Assembly: GCF_030700285.1 (NCBI RefSeq)
Contig: NZ_JAUYZJ010000031.1
Location: forward strand, 1 to 64,000
Length of the DNA stretch: 64,000 nt
Source of the DNA: Methylobacterium sp. NEAU K
GTDB taxonomy: Bacteria; Pseudomonadota; Alphaproteobacteria; Rhizobiales; Beijerinckiaceae
Direction of reading: 5' to 3'
A program made the position numbers and the translations under genes. The first letter of the stretch is position 1. The number at the start of each line of letters is the position of its first letter. Positions 26,994 through 35,627 of the stretch are shown piece by piece. Under the pieces are notes generated by a model that saw only the letters and a list, made by a program, of their open reading frames with translations, was not told where the DNA came from and did not search any database.

Positions 26994-27524
26994 TCAGGCG
27001 TCGCCGAGCCGGAACGCCATGCGCAACAGGCCCTGCTGCGCGGCCACCGGGCTCTCCACCGGCACGGGCGTCGGCCGGTCTTCCGCGATCAGCGAATCCA
27101 GATGGAGAATGCGGGCGTGCAGGCGGCGCGCCCGCAGGATCAGTTGCTGCAGGCGCATCGGCAGCAGGGTGAAATCTTCGGGCTTCGGCGGCTCGGCGGC
27201 ACCGAGCTTGACCCGGTGCTTCTCCAGGAGGGCCTCGGCCGGGGTCATCTCGCCCTCGGCGACCGCCCGCTGCACCAGCAGCCAGGATGCGACCTGCATC
27301 AGTAGCGTTGTGAGGCGCATGCTCTCGGCGGCGTAGCTCAGCGTAGCGTCGCGGGAGACGAGGCGCGACTCGTCGCGGCCCTCGCCGTCGAGATAGGCCG
27401 CCGTCTCCTCCACGAGCATCATGCCGTCACGGAACAGCGCCTTGAACGCTTCGGAATTGACGTAGGTCTTGCCGAAGTCGACCCAGTCCCGATCGTCCCG
27501 GAACGTGACATCGAAGCCGTTCAT
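26994..27524 (-). CDS. rcdA: RcdA, regulator of CtrA degradation (DUF1465)
   Basis: RcdA is an adaptor that, with CpdR and PopA, delivers CtrA to the ClpXP protease at the cell pole at the G1-S transition. The 176-residue product starts MNGFDVTFRD and contains the family core: the alpha-helical AFKALFRDGMMLVEETAAYL, YAAESMRLTTLLMQVASWLL and MRLQQLILRARRLHARILHL. The ATG at 27524 is preferred over an upstream start because AGGAGAGG lies eight bases before it and the N-terminus then matches the family. Its upstream region contains a CtrA-box-like sequence (see 27636-27651). It ends 12 bases from the cyclase gene, convergent. Confidence 0.9.
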   Translation of the reverse strand: MNGFDVTFRDDRDWVDFGKTYVNSEAFKALFRDGMMLVEETAAYLDGEGRDESRLVSRDATLSYAAESMRLTTLLMQVASWLLVQRAVAEGEMTPAEALLEKHRVKLGAAEPPKPEDFTLLPMRLQQLILRARRLHARILHLDSLIAEDRPTPVPVESPVAAQQGLLRMAFRLGDA

Positions 27525-27635
27525 GCTGCCTCTCCTGTGCCGCCCGACGGCCCTGACCGTCCCGGACCGGGACACCCCGGCCGTGGCTCTCCGACGACGC
27601 AGCAATCCTAGCGCCGAACCGCGGCAGCATCAGGG

Positions 27636-27651
27636 TTAGATCTTTTTTAAC
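27636..27651. promoter_or_regulatory. CtrA-box-like site upstream of rcdA
   Basis: TTAG, seven bases, TTAAC matches the full CtrA recognition pattern TTAA-N7-TTAAC with one mismatch. It lies about 115 bases upstream of the rcdA start, in a locally AT-rich patch that contains further TTAA half-sites (27653-27656 and about 27672). Confidence 0.4.
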
Positions 27652-27808
27652 CTTAATGTGCCGGCCGATGGTTAAAATATGGCCTATGACGAGGCGGGCA
27701 AGCATTCTGGATGAGATCCGCCCGACGCCGAATACTCCGTACCTTCGTCCGGCATCGAACCGGTGGCAGCCGATCCGCGCGCCCTCGCTCTACGAAGGCC
27801 AAGCGCTG

Positions 27809-27852
27809 CGACCCGGGGCGGCCCGGTCCTCTCGGTTGGCCGCTCCGGGTCG
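27809..27852. terminator. Hairpin downstream of the PCu(A)C gene
   Basis: CGACCCGG at 27809-27816 pairs with CCGGGTCG at 27845-27852. It follows the end of the PCu(A)C gene by 16 bases on the minus strand. There is no T-tract, so it may be only a structure or a rho-dependent end. The rest of 27525-27868 has no gene I can support. Confidence 0.3.
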
Positions 27853-27868
27853 CGCTTCGCGAGAGACG

Positions 27869-28354
27869 TCAGTGCTGATGCTGATGCTGGTGCGGGCCGC
27901 CGGGCGCGCTCGCGCCGATCGGCGCCACCGAGAACGTGACCGGCACGGCGCCGGCACGCCGGAAGCTCAGCGTCCCGGACACCGTCTCGCCGGCTTTCGG
28001 TGAGCCGGTGAGACCCTCGAACATCAGGTGGTAGCCACCCGGCTTCAGCTCGACGGTCTCGCCGGGCTTGATCGTCAGGCCGTCCGAGACCGGGGCCATC
28101 TTCATGACGCCGCCCTCCATCGACATGGAGTGGATGTCGCTTGACTTGGCGAAAGGCACTGCAGCGCCCGTGAGCGTATCCGGCGCCGTGCCGGTGTTGG
28201 TGATCCGCACGTAGCCGCCCGCGACCTTGGCGCCGTTCGGCGTGGCGCGCAGCCACGGCGTGTCGATCGTGAGGTCGCCGGCCTTGACGGGCTCGGCCTG
28301 CGCTGCGGTCGTGAGCAGGCCGAGGGCGAGGGTTATCGAGTAGAGAATCTTCAT
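27869..28354 (-). CDS. Periplasmic copper chaperone PCu(A)C
   Basis: PCu(A)C proteins carry Cu(I) in the periplasm and help load the CuA centre of cytochrome oxidase. The 161-residue product has a signal peptide (residues 1-20, ending AAQA), the family core WLRATPNGAKVAGGYVRI, and copper ligands at about His75, Met86, His109 and Met111, matching the H-x10-M...HxM pattern. It ends in a histidine-rich tail (HQHQHQH), a likely extra metal-binding segment. The ATG at 28354 is chosen because the signal peptide starts there. It follows the DUF2946-type gene by 41 bases on the same strand. Confidence 0.9.
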   Translation of the reverse strand: MKILYSITLALGLLTTAAQAEPVKAGDLTIDTPWLRATPNGAKVAGGYVRITNTGTAPDTLTGAAVPFAKSSDIHSMSMEGGVMKMAPVSDGLTIKPGETVELKPGGYHLMFEGLTGSPKAGETVSGTLSFRRAGAVPVTFSVAPIGASAPGGPHQHQHQH

Positions 28355-28395
28355 GGGAATGCTTCCGTCCTGAGGGATCCGATTGAGAAGATCGC

Positions 28396-28785
28396 TCAGG
28401 CCGCCGGTGGCCCCCGCGGCGGCGCGATACGCCCGGGCGGGGCGCGGGCGCGCGGTGTTTCTGCCGCGCTCCCGACCGTGCGTATACCCCCGACCAACGG
28501 CCAAGCCACCGGCTCGGGAGCGGTCCGGGCCGGAAGCGCGGCACCGGCGGCCTGGGCTGCCGTGCAGCAATCCGCGTAATCATGCGGGATCGCCTTGCCG
28601 GGACCTTCGTCGGCCTGCGCATGCCCGGTGCAGAGCCCGTCCACGGCGGCGGCCATCGGCGTCAGGCCGCCCAGGAAAAAGACGAGCAGGAACGCGTAGA
28701 GCGCGAGCACCGCCACGGCTGCCCGAAGGGTGCTTGCCCTGGAGCGGAGGTCGGTCTGGTTCGGGGTGGCCGGGCCGGACACCAT
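28396..28785 (-). CDS. DUF2946-type membrane protein next to the copper chaperone
   Basis: The 129-residue product has one strong N-terminal hydrophobic helix (VAVLALYAFLLVFFLGGL), then a periplasmic part with a CTGH motif and a CC pair (DYADCCTAAQ), and a Pro/Ala/Arg-rich tail. This arrangement is typical of DUF2946 proteins, often found beside copper or heavy-metal genes. The ATG at 28785 is preferred to one six codons upstream because AGGAG sits five bases before it. Its position immediately before the PCu(A)C gene suggests a two-gene copper-handling unit. Confidence 0.65.
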   Translation of the reverse strand: MVSGPATPNQTDLRSRASTLRAAVAVLALYAFLLVFFLGGLTPMAAAVDGLCTGHAQADEGPGKAIPHDYADCCTAAQAAGAALPARTAPEPVAWPLVGGIRTVGSAAETPRARAPPGRIAPPRGPPAA

Positions 28786-29014
28786 GCTGCTCCTGCTGGC
28801 CATCCGGATCGGACGGTGGTGACGTGACTGCCACACCGGGCCGTTCGTGGCTGTTGCCACCGTGCCGCATCCGAACGCGGCGTGCGCTGGCGCACGGCGA
28901 CGCCACAATCCGGCCCCTTCGATAGGGAGTCTTAACGGCATCCCGACACCGTGGCGGCCGAGAAAACCCGCTCTCGCCACGATTTGACGAACTCCGGACA
29001 AGAGCCAGCGACTG

Positions 29015-30313
29015 ATGCGCATCAAGGCAACAAACCGGTTCACCGCGGTCCTGGGCGTCGCCGCCATCGGCACGCTCGGCATCGGCGCCGCCGCCGCCCG
29101 CGACCAGGGCAACTACGCCCAGGCCGAGTGGGCGCAGGATTACGCCTCCCCCGCGGGCATGCAGGTGCAGCGCGAGACCGTGCCGATCCTCTCGCCCCAG
29201 ACCGTGGCGGCGACCGAACAGATGGTCGAGCGCTACAAGGACATCGTCGCCCGCGGCGGCTGGCGCCCCGTCTCCGGTGCCGAGCGCTTGCGCGTCGGCG
29301 CGAAGGGGCCGGCCGTGGCCGCCGTGCGCCAGCGCCTGATCGTCACCGGCGACCTCGATCCGGCCGCCGGCGGTTCAGGCGTGTACGATTCCTACGTCGC
29401 GGCCGGCGTGAAGCGGTTCCAGGCCCGCCACGGCCTCAGTCAGACCGGCGCGATGAGCCTCGCCACCCAGCAGGCCATGAACGTGCCCGCCGAGGTGCGG
29501 CTCCACCAGCTCGAGATCAACGTCGTGCGCCTGCGCTCCTATTCGGGCGACCTGGGGCGGCGCTTCGTGATCACCAATATCCCGGCCGCGCTGGTTGAGA
29601 CCGTGGAGAACGGGCAGGTCGTGACGCTCCACGCCGCCGGCGTGGGTAAGATCGACCGCCAGTCGCCGATCATGAACACCAAGGCGACGCAGATCAATTT
29701 CAACCCGACCTGGACGGTCCCGGCTTCCATCGTGAAGAAGGACCTGATCCCGAAGATGCAGAAGGATCCGAACTACCTCACCGACAACAAGATCCACATC
29801 CTGTCGGGCAGCGGCGAGATTTCGCCCAAGGCTGTGAACTGGTTCTCGGACGAGGGTACGCGCTACACCTACCGCCAGGAATCCGGCGCCGACTTCAATT
29901 CGATGGGGATCGTGCGCATCAACATCCCGAACCCCTACGGCGTGTTCATGCACGACACGAACACCAAGGGCGTGTTCGGCGACGACTTCCGCTTCATCTC
30001 TTCCGGCTGCGTCCGCGTGCAGAACGTGCGCGAGTACATCACGTGGCTCCTGAAGGACACGCCCGGCTGGGGCCGCGAGCAGGTCGAGCAGGCGATCGAG
30101 AGCGGCAAGCGCATCGACGCCAACATCGCCCAGCCGGTGCCGGTTTACTGGACCTACATCACCGCATGGTCGACCCCGGACGGCCTCGTGCAGTTCCGAG
30201 ACGACATCTACAAGCGCGACGGCGTGAACGTGCCCTCGACCATCGGGGCGCCGACCCCGGTCGCCAGCGCCGAGCCGCTGCCCCAGACCTTCGAGCCCGG
30301 CGACGAGGAATAA
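29015..30313 (+). CDS. L,D-transpeptidase (YcbB/LdtD-like)
   Basis: L,D-transpeptidases form 3-3 cross-links in peptidoglycan or attach lipoproteins. The 432-residue product has an N-terminal signal sequence (about 1-29), a peptidoglycan-binding domain near 90-155 (GPAVAAVRQRLIVTGDLD, YVAAGVKRFQARHGL), and a YkuD catalytic domain with HDTNTKGVFG and SSGCVRVQN; the catalytic cysteine is about Cys332. The layout and the NPTWTVPASI motif resemble YcbB. It is a single-gene unit, with a hairpin 45 bases after the stop. Confidence 0.92.
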   Translation: MRIKATNRFTAVLGVAAIGTLGIGAAAARDQGNYAQAEWAQDYASPAGMQVQRETVPILSPQTVAATEQMVERYKDIVARGGWRPVSGAERLRVGAKGPAVAAVRQRLIVTGDLDPAAGGSGVYDSYVAAGVKRFQARHGLSQTGAMSLATQQAMNVPAEVRLHQLEINVVRLRSYSGDLGRRFVITNIPAALVETVENGQVVTLHAAGVGKIDRQSPIMNTKATQINFNPTWTVPASIVKKDLIPKMQKDPNYLTDNKIHILSGSGEISPKAVNWFSDEGTRYTYRQESGADFNSMGIVRINIPNPYGVFMHDTNTKGVFGDDFRFISSGCVRVQNVREYITWLLKDTPGWGREQVEQAIESGKRIDANIAQPVPVYWTYITAWSTPDGLVQFRDDIYKRDGVNVPSTIGAPTPVASAEPLPQTFEPGDEE

Positions 30314-30357
30314 GCCGTCTCACCGTGCGTCGGAGCCTTCGGTCCGGCGTGGATTCT

Positions 30358-30393
30358 ACGAGGCCCGCCCCCTGCCCGGGGTGCGGGCCTCGT
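30358..30393. terminator. Terminator-like hairpin after the L,D-transpeptidase gene
   Basis: ACGAGGCCCGC pairs perfectly with GCGGGCCTCGT (11 bp) around a 14-base loop. There is no run of T residues, so it is a strong structure but not a classical intrinsic terminator. Confidence 0.55.
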
Positions 30394-30468
30394 GCGTTCC
30401 GGGCCGCGGTGTCATCGGGCGGTCAAACGAGTCTGCTTGGCCGTGGGAGAGCCCGGTAGGAGGCCCCC

Positions 30469-32121
30469 ATGGCGCGCGAGTCAACCTCCCCAAACGGATA
30501 CCTCACCCGACGGGAGGCCGTGGCCGGCGCCGCGGCTCTCGGGCTGGTCGCGGGCCGGGCCGGAGCCCAGGAGGCCGTCGAGGCCATGGGGATCGTCTAC
30601 GCGGCCGGTTCGGCCGGAGCCGGCCGGGTCCCGCTGCCCGACGTGCTGGTCTCTAACGGGCGCGAGGTCGTGCGCACGGATGGCCAGGGCCGCTACCGCC
30701 TGCCGATGCCTGGGGACGGCGCGGTCTTCGTGATCAAGCCGCCGGGTTACGCCCTGCCGTGCGACGCCGACAACGTGCCCCGCCGCTCCTACATCCACCA
30801 GCCGGGCGGCACCCCCGCCGGCCTCGGCCTGCGCTACGCGGGTCTGACGCCCACCGGCCCGCTGCCTGCCTCGATCGACTTCACCCTGACCCGCGTGGAC
30901 GAGCCCGCGGATTTCGACGTCATCCTGTTCACCGATCCGCAGCCTGAGAGCCGGTTCGAGCTCGACCACGTGCGCGACACCGCTGTCGCCCGGGCCATGG
31001 CGATCCCGGCGGCCTTCGGCCTCACGCTGGGCGACGTGATGTTCGACGATCTCTCGCTCTACGGCCGCTCCAACCGCATCGTCGGCCGGATCGGCCTGCC
31101 CTGGTACAGCCTGCCGGGCAACCACGACCTCAACATGCAGGCCCCGGACGCCCGTTACAGCCGCGAGACCTGGAAGCGTGTGTTCGGCGCCCCGAGCTAT
31201 GCCTTCCGGCACGGACGGGTGCTGTTCGTGATGCTCGACAACGTCGAGTGGCTCGGGCCGCCGGTCCCGGTCGGGGCAAATACCTACCGGGGCCATATCG
31301 GCGAGCGGACCCTCGCCTTCCTGCGCAATCTCCTGGCCGAGGTCCCCCGGGACGACCTGATCGTCCTGGCCACCCACATCCCGCTGCAGACCGATACCGG
31401 CGACGATCCGCGGAGTGCGACGATCGACCGGGTCGCCCTCCTCGAAGTCCTGGCGGACCGCAAGGTGCTGAGCCTTGCCGGACACACTCACACCACCGAG
31501 CACCACTATCTGGCAGATGGGCACCACCATCACGTTCTCACAGCGGTATCGGGCTCGTGGTGGAGCGGTCCGGATACCCGCACCGGAATTCCGTCGGCCG
31601 ATAGCCGCGACGGCACGCCCAACGGCTTCCACGTTCTCTCGGTCCGCGGCACCGATTACACGACGCGCTACGTCACCGCGCAGGGCGAGCCGGACGAGAC
31701 GATGCGGATCGCGTTCGAGAGTGAGCTGCGGCCTGCCGCCCCGGAGGTCTTCCGGTCGACCAGGCCGATCCAGGCGTTGCGGCCGCCGATCCCGCAGGAC
31801 GCGCTGGGGGACACCAAGTTGGTGGTCAATGTCTTCGACGGAGGCCCACGCACGAGCCTGACCTACCGGATCGGCGACCGGGTGCCGGAGGCGATGGCGC
31901 GCACCCGCCGGCTCGATCCGTTCGTCACCGAACTGTACGCGCGCTACCCGGAGACGAAGAAGAGCTGGGTGCAGGCGACGGCCTCAACCCATATCTGGAC
32001 CGCGCGCCTACCCGAGGACCTCGCGCCCGGCGCCCACCGGCTTACGGTCGAGGGAACGGACGAGTACGGGCGCCCGATCCGCGCTTTCGCGGCGATCGAG
32101 ATCATCGGCGAGCGGATTTAG
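30469..32121 (+). CDS. Tat-exported calcineurin-like phosphoesterase with N- and C-terminal accessory domains
   Basis: The 550-residue protein begins with a twin-arginine signal (LTRREAVAGAAALGLVAGRA). It then has a beta-sandwich domain (about 40-130), a calcineurin-like phosphoesterase core with DPQPESRFE, GDVMFDD, LPGNHDLNM, ATHIPLQ and LAGHTHTTEHH, and a C-terminal domain from about residue 380 typical of the Metallophos_C family. All metal ligands appear to be present. AGGAGG is five bases before the ATG. The substrate is unknown; it acts outside the cytoplasm. Confidence 0.88.
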   Translation: MARESTSPNGYLTRREAVAGAAALGLVAGRAGAQEAVEAMGIVYAAGSAGAGRVPLPDVLVSNGREVVRTDGQGRYRLPMPGDGAVFVIKPPGYALPCDADNVPRRSYIHQPGGTPAGLGLRYAGLTPTGPLPASIDFTLTRVDEPADFDVILFTDPQPESRFELDHVRDTAVARAMAIPAAFGLTLGDVMFDDLSLYGRSNRIVGRIGLPWYSLPGNHDLNMQAPDARYSRETWKRVFGAPSYAFRHGRVLFVMLDNVEWLGPPVPVGANTYRGHIGERTLAFLRNLLAEVPRDDLIVLATHIPLQTDTGDDPRSATIDRVALLEVLADRKVLSLAGHTHTTEHHYLADGHHHHVLTAVSGSWWSGPDTRTGIPSADSRDGTPNGFHVLSVRGTDYTTRYVTAQGEPDETMRIAFESELRPAAPEVFRSTRPIQALRPPIPQDALGDTKLVVNVFDGGPRTSLTYRIGDRVPEAMARTRRLDPFVTELYARYPETKKSWVQATASTHIWTARLPEDLAPGAHRLTVEGTDEYGRPIRAFAAIEIIGERI

Positions 32122-32357
32122 AGCGGGCGACGAATCAATAACTGGCAGAATATCGTGCGAATTCCGTTCGTGTTTTGAAGAAATCATGGGCGATAAAGGT
32201 CTGCGCTCTATTGCCAATGCAGGACGGAGGCCGGCGAGCTGCGGCTGTCTGCTTCAGCGCCGCTGAAATGCTTATCGCCCTATGAAAATCCAAGTTCTCG
32301 GTTGGGATCCGTCGTATGTCTGAGCTTTTTCCGGATGATACGATCTATAAAAATCAT

Positions 32358-33392
32358 CTATACCGACGAGATTGGAGCGGCATCGCGTGAAGAATTTATC
32401 GATCCGTAAAATAATTCAATCAATTTCGATATTATTGCGATAATAATGGCCGTCAATGCTGCAGATTCGATTATGTTTTGAACAAAGCGTCCAAATATGT
32501 TGTGTAATGCGAATAAAATAAAATTCGATGCGACCAAGAAAACCAGAATGTGATGCCCGGGAAGCGTTATAATCGGAGAGAGCTTGATGCGTTTGACGAT
32601 TTCCATGCTCACCGCACGATAAAGCAAGAGGAACAGGGCCGGCCCCGCTACCCACAATGTTGACGGCGGAAAACGAGAGGCGAGATGATCGTCTGTCATC
32701 GCAACAGCGACAAATGTATAAGTCGCCAGGGCGGCCAAAAAAAATTCGAGGTGGCTGGGTGGACCCTTCCTCGGCGCATAGTAGGATCCCAAAAAAACCC
32801 ATATTGCATACGGTGCGAGCGGGAAAGATACAGCGTTTTTCGTGCCGATGAGGATTGGTACCCAAGGCAGATCTTCCGACTCAATATGAAAGCATCCACA
32901 TAAGACTGAAATTCCGGAGACCATAATTAGACAGGTCGGATTTCCGCTGACAAGACTCAGTTCTTTGCCGAGCCAAATCATCACGATGCTCATAGCAAAA
33001 AGCGAAGCGAGAAATTCGCCGTGTCCCGGTAGGTACATCAGTGTAGCCACGTCAAGGATGCGCGTGGCCGACCATCCGGCACCGTCAATCAAGACGAGAT
33101 GGGCAATTGCAGTCAGGTAGAACGCGAGCAGAATTTTCGCTGGCCCTCTGAGCCGATCCCAGGCGGTTCTGACTTTATTGGTGCCGAAAGAAAGTGTTGT
33201 GCCCCAACCGAAAGCGAATAAAAATCCTGAGAAGCTTACAAGATTTACATAGTTCGATATGCATTTCGCAAATATATCGATTGGCTCCTGAAGGAGCTGA
33301 ATAGTATGAGCGAGAACCATCCCGACGACGAGAAACGTCTTGAATAGATCAAGATCGACACGCCTGCTGAGGCGCTCACTCTTGTCAGGCAA
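32358..33392 (-). CDS. Acyltransferase-3-like multi-helix membrane protein, AT-rich
   Basis: The 344-residue product has about ten hydrophobic segments and starts with RRVDLDLFKTFLVVGMVLAH, the D-x-x-K/R...H pattern of the first helix in membrane acyltransferases of the OpgC / acyltransferase-3 group. Those enzymes acylate extracellular glycans. Start choice: a TTG at 33392, with GAGG nine bases before. The gene and its flanks (about 32.1-33.6 kb) are much more AT-rich than everything around them, with codon choice to match, suggesting recent horizontal acquisition. Transfer to surface glycan is an inference from family membership. Confidence 0.7.
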   Translation of the reverse strand: MPDKSERLSRRVDLDLFKTFLVVGMVLAHTIQLLQEPIDIFAKCISNYVNLVSFSGFLFAFGWGTTLSFGTNKVRTAWDRLRGPAKILLAFYLTAIAHLVLIDGAGWSATRILDVATLMYLPGHGEFLASLFAMSIVMIWLGKELSLVSGNPTCLIMVSGISVLCGCFHIESEDLPWVPILIGTKNAVSFPLAPYAIWVFLGSYYAPRKGPPSHLEFFLAALATYTFVAVAMTDDHLASRFPPSTLWVAGPALFLLLYRAVSMEIVKRIKLSPIITLPGHHILVFLVASNFILFALHNIFGRFVQNIIESAALTAIIIAIISKLIELFYGSINSSRDAAPISSV

Positions 33393-33748
33393 GATGGGGC
33401 CTCAGCCAATGTATTGGACCGTGACCATAAATACGGTCGCGATTTTAAAATAAACTCAGATCCGTAAATATTACGTGAACTATTTATTCAATCTCGTCTG
33501 AGGCATTCGAAAAATATTTGGTGGATCGGAAATTCGGCCTCAGATCCCCTTGTGCGAGGCATGTTCCCTCGACGGCCAGACGTGGAACGATCTCAGATCG
33601 TAGGAGCGGATCCGTGCGCGACTGCAACGCCCGACATCGCGGGCGCCAAGGAAAAATGCCTTCCCGGCCGATCTCGCATCCGGCCGGGAGACACACATCA
33701 TGTTGGATCCGGATCGGGTGGCCCCGATCCGGATGGGCAGGGCGGATT
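33393..33748. other. Intergenic region after the PfpI-type gene
   Basis: About 356 bases, AT-rich on the left and high-GC on the right. It contains the promoter side of the AT-rich acyltransferase gene and the hairpin at 33707-33734. No gene can be supported. Confidence 0.5.
33707..33734 (-). terminator. Perfect 12-bp hairpin downstream of the PfpI-type gene
   Basis: ATCCGGATCGGG and CCCGATCCGGAT pair perfectly around the four-base loop TGGC, 14 bases past the stop of the minus-strand gene at 33749. It lacks a T-tract. A protein-binding palindrome is the alternative. Confidence 0.55.
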
Positions 33749-34327
33749 TCAGGCTGCCAACTGGCGGCTGCCGTGGCCGCCTTCCTGGATCTCCTCGACG
33801 ATCTTGGCGCAAAAGGCGTCGAGATCGTCTGGATTGCGGCTTGTGACGATGCCCTGATCGGTCACGACCTCCTTGTCGTGCCAGCGGCCACCGGCATTGA
33901 TCACGTCGGTGCGGATCGACGTGAACGAAGTCATGTCGCGGCCCTTGGCCGCGCCCGCCTCTATGAGTAGCCAGGGCGCGTGGCAGATCGCGGCGACGAC
34001 CTTGCCGGTGGTCAGGAAGCTCTTGATCACCTCCAGGGCCTTGGGCTCGAGGCGCAATTTGTCGGGGTTGATCTGCCCGCCCGGCAGGACCAGGGCATCG
34101 TAGGCCGCGGGATCGACCCGCTCGAGGTCTATATCGACCGCGACTTCCCTACCCCAATCGGTCTTGTCCCAGCCGCGGATCGTGCCCTTGCTCTCGCGCG
34201 ATTGCGGGGCTGCCACGGTCACGGTCGCGCCGGCCTGGGCCAGCTTGGATTGCGGCAGCGTCAGCTCGCTCTCCTCGAAGCCGTCGGTGGCGAGGATCAG
34301 GATCTTGGCTTGGCGGATATCGGGCAT
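33749..34327 (-). CDS. DJ-1/PfpI family protein (type 1 glutamine amidotransferase-like)
   Basis: The 192-residue protein matches the PfpI/YhbO branch of the DJ-1 superfamily, associated with protein and nucleic-acid repair from glycation or with stress protection. The nucleophile elbow AAICHAPWLL holds Cys115 and His116, and the glutamate in DGFEESEL (about residue 18) completes the site. The ATG at 34327 is preferred, with GGAGG nine bases upstream. It is a single-gene unit, with a hairpin after its stop. Confidence 0.9.
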   Translation of the reverse strand: MPDIRQAKILILATDGFEESELTLPQSKLAQAGATVTVAAPQSRESKGTIRGWDKTDWGREVAVDIDLERVDPAAYDALVLPGGQINPDKLRLEPKALEVIKSFLTTGKVVAAICHAPWLLIEAGAAKGRDMTSFTSIRTDVINAGGRWHDKEVVTDQGIVTSRNPDDLDAFCAKIVEEIQEGGHGSRQLAA

Positions 34328-34474
34328 GAGGGCCTCCGTACTGGGGATCTGTCCGGCTAACGGAGGGCCTGGTGCCGTCGTTCCCCGTCGCATGACCTCG
34401 GGCCGCGATCTGCGGAACCCCCTGGGTGAGCGGCCCGTTGGTCCAGCATCCCGAAAACCATGAGGAGCCGCGTC

Positions 34475-34678
34475 ATGGCCAATCCCGGCCTACCCGAGCC
34501 TACGCCTGGCGATCTGCCACCTCCGCCGCCCCCGCCGGACGAAGAGCCCGATATCGGCCCGACCGGGCCGCGCACGCCCTATCCCGTGAACGATCCGGGC
34601 ATCGGCGAGCCGGGCGGTCCGGGCTCCGAGCCTGACATCTTCCCCGGCACGCCGACGGATCCCGGCACGCGGATGTGA
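34475..34678 (+). CDS. Proline/glycine-rich small protein
   Basis: The 67-residue product is almost entirely low-complexity: a run of seven prolines (DLPPPPPPPDEE) and repeated D-P-G / E-P-G units, acidic overall, with no signal peptide or membrane helix. GAGGAG lies eight bases before the ATG. The function is unknown; such proteins are usually intrinsically disordered. The start codon and ribosome site argue that it is expressed. Confidence 0.55.
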   Translation: MANPGLPEPTPGDLPPPPPPPDEEPDIGPTGPRTPYPVNDPGIGEPGGPGSEPDIFPGTPTDPGTRM

Positions 34679-34713
34679 GACGCGCCGACCCGGCGAAGAT
34701 CGATGGCCGACGA

Positions 34714-35103
34714 TCAATGCCCTCCGTGCGACGTGCGGACGTCGCGCGGCGCACTAAGGATCTCCGAGAGGCTTGTTACGACGTGGCGGGCCTCCTCGTC
34801 GGTCAGGCGCAGCTGGAACGGCGGCAGCGCCCCCGCCTGCAAGGCGACCACGGCCTGACCCTCATCATCGGTGCCGATCTCGATGGCCGAGGATGTCACG
34901 TCGAGCATGGCGACTTCCTCGTCGCCCAGGCCTTCGGTGATGTCAGGCTCGTCCGTGTCGTCGATCGCCGTGAGCAGTTGCCCGACGGCACGGACAAGGG
35001 CCCGGGCGGCGCGGGCGTCCATCACCACGGCCGTCGCCTGATCGTCCTTCTGGAAGGAGAGCTGGATGTTCGCGCCTTCCAGCGAGACCGAAATGCCTGC
35101 CAT
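34714..35103 (-). CDS. Conserved hypothetical protein, acidic, 129 residues
   Basis: The product begins MAGISVSLEGANIQLSF and has two symmetrical halves: each contains a beta strand-rich region followed by a helix with RAVGQLLTAI or HVVTSLSEIL, suggesting a duplicated small alpha/beta unit. It is soluble, acidic, and ends in a His-rich tail (TSHGGH). I do not recognise the family. The ATG at 35103 is chosen over an upstream start because the N-terminal extension has the low-complexity Arg-rich look of non-coding sequence. Confidence 0.6.
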   Translation of the reverse strand: MAGISVSLEGANIQLSFQKDDQATAVVMDARAARALVRAVGQLLTAIDDTDEPDITEGLGDEEVAMLDVTSSAIEIGTDDEGQAVVALQAGALPPFQLRLTDEEARHVVTSLSEILSAPRDVRTSHGGH

Positions 35104-35417
35104 GTACCGCTCGGAGCCACTTGCCTTAACTGTCTGTCCACGTTCCGTATATGCATCGTGAACGCGGGGAAACACAGGGGGGCGGTCGTTGCCGACGCGG
35201 CAGCGGCGAAGCCTCGGCGCAGAAGTCGCGGCCCGACCGCCTTGTTGCCGCCGCAGCCAGCGCCTAAATAGGAGTTCGGGGGGCTTACCCACCGAGACTG
35301 ACGCTCTTCAAGGTTCAGCGTCTCGCGCCCCGCCGCACTGGCCAATCCAGCAAGACCGTGGTGCATGACGCGGCCCTCTCGCCGCGCGCATGGCCTATGG
35401 ACGATGAGGTAGACTAC
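35104..35417. other. Divergent intergenic region before the cold-shock gene
   Basis: About 314 bases between two divergent genes. It probably contains both promoters and the cold-shock 5' leader. A dyad GACGCT (35311) / AGCGTC (35327) could form a small hairpin in that leader. No gene is supported. Confidence 0.4.
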
Positions 35418-35627
35418 GTGAACACCGGCACTGTGAAGTGGTTCAACGAGACCAAGGGTTACGGCTTCATCCAGCCCGACGACGGCGGCAAGGACGTGTT
35501 CGTCCATATCTCGGCTGTCGAGCGCGCTGGGATGCGCAACCTGATCGAGGGCCAGCGGATCACTTACGAGATCCTCACGGACAAGCGCAGCGGCAAGGAC
35601 GCCGCCGGAAACCTCCAGGCGGCCTGA
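35418..35627 (+). CDS. Cold-shock protein (CspA family)
   Basis: A single-domain nucleic-acid-binding OB-fold protein of 69 residues that melts RNA structure, acting as a chaperone. RNP-1 is KGYGFIQ and RNP-2 is DVFVHIS; the start MNTGTVKWFNETKG is the classic Csp N-terminus. The start codon is GTG at 35418 with GAGG about nine bases upstream; an in-frame extension upstream shows no similarity. Alphaproteobacteria carry many Csp paralogues, so cold induction is not assured. Confidence 0.95.
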   Translation: MNTGTVKWFNETKGYGFIQPDDGGKDVFVHISAVERAGMRNLIEGQRITYEILTDKRSGKDAAGNLQAA

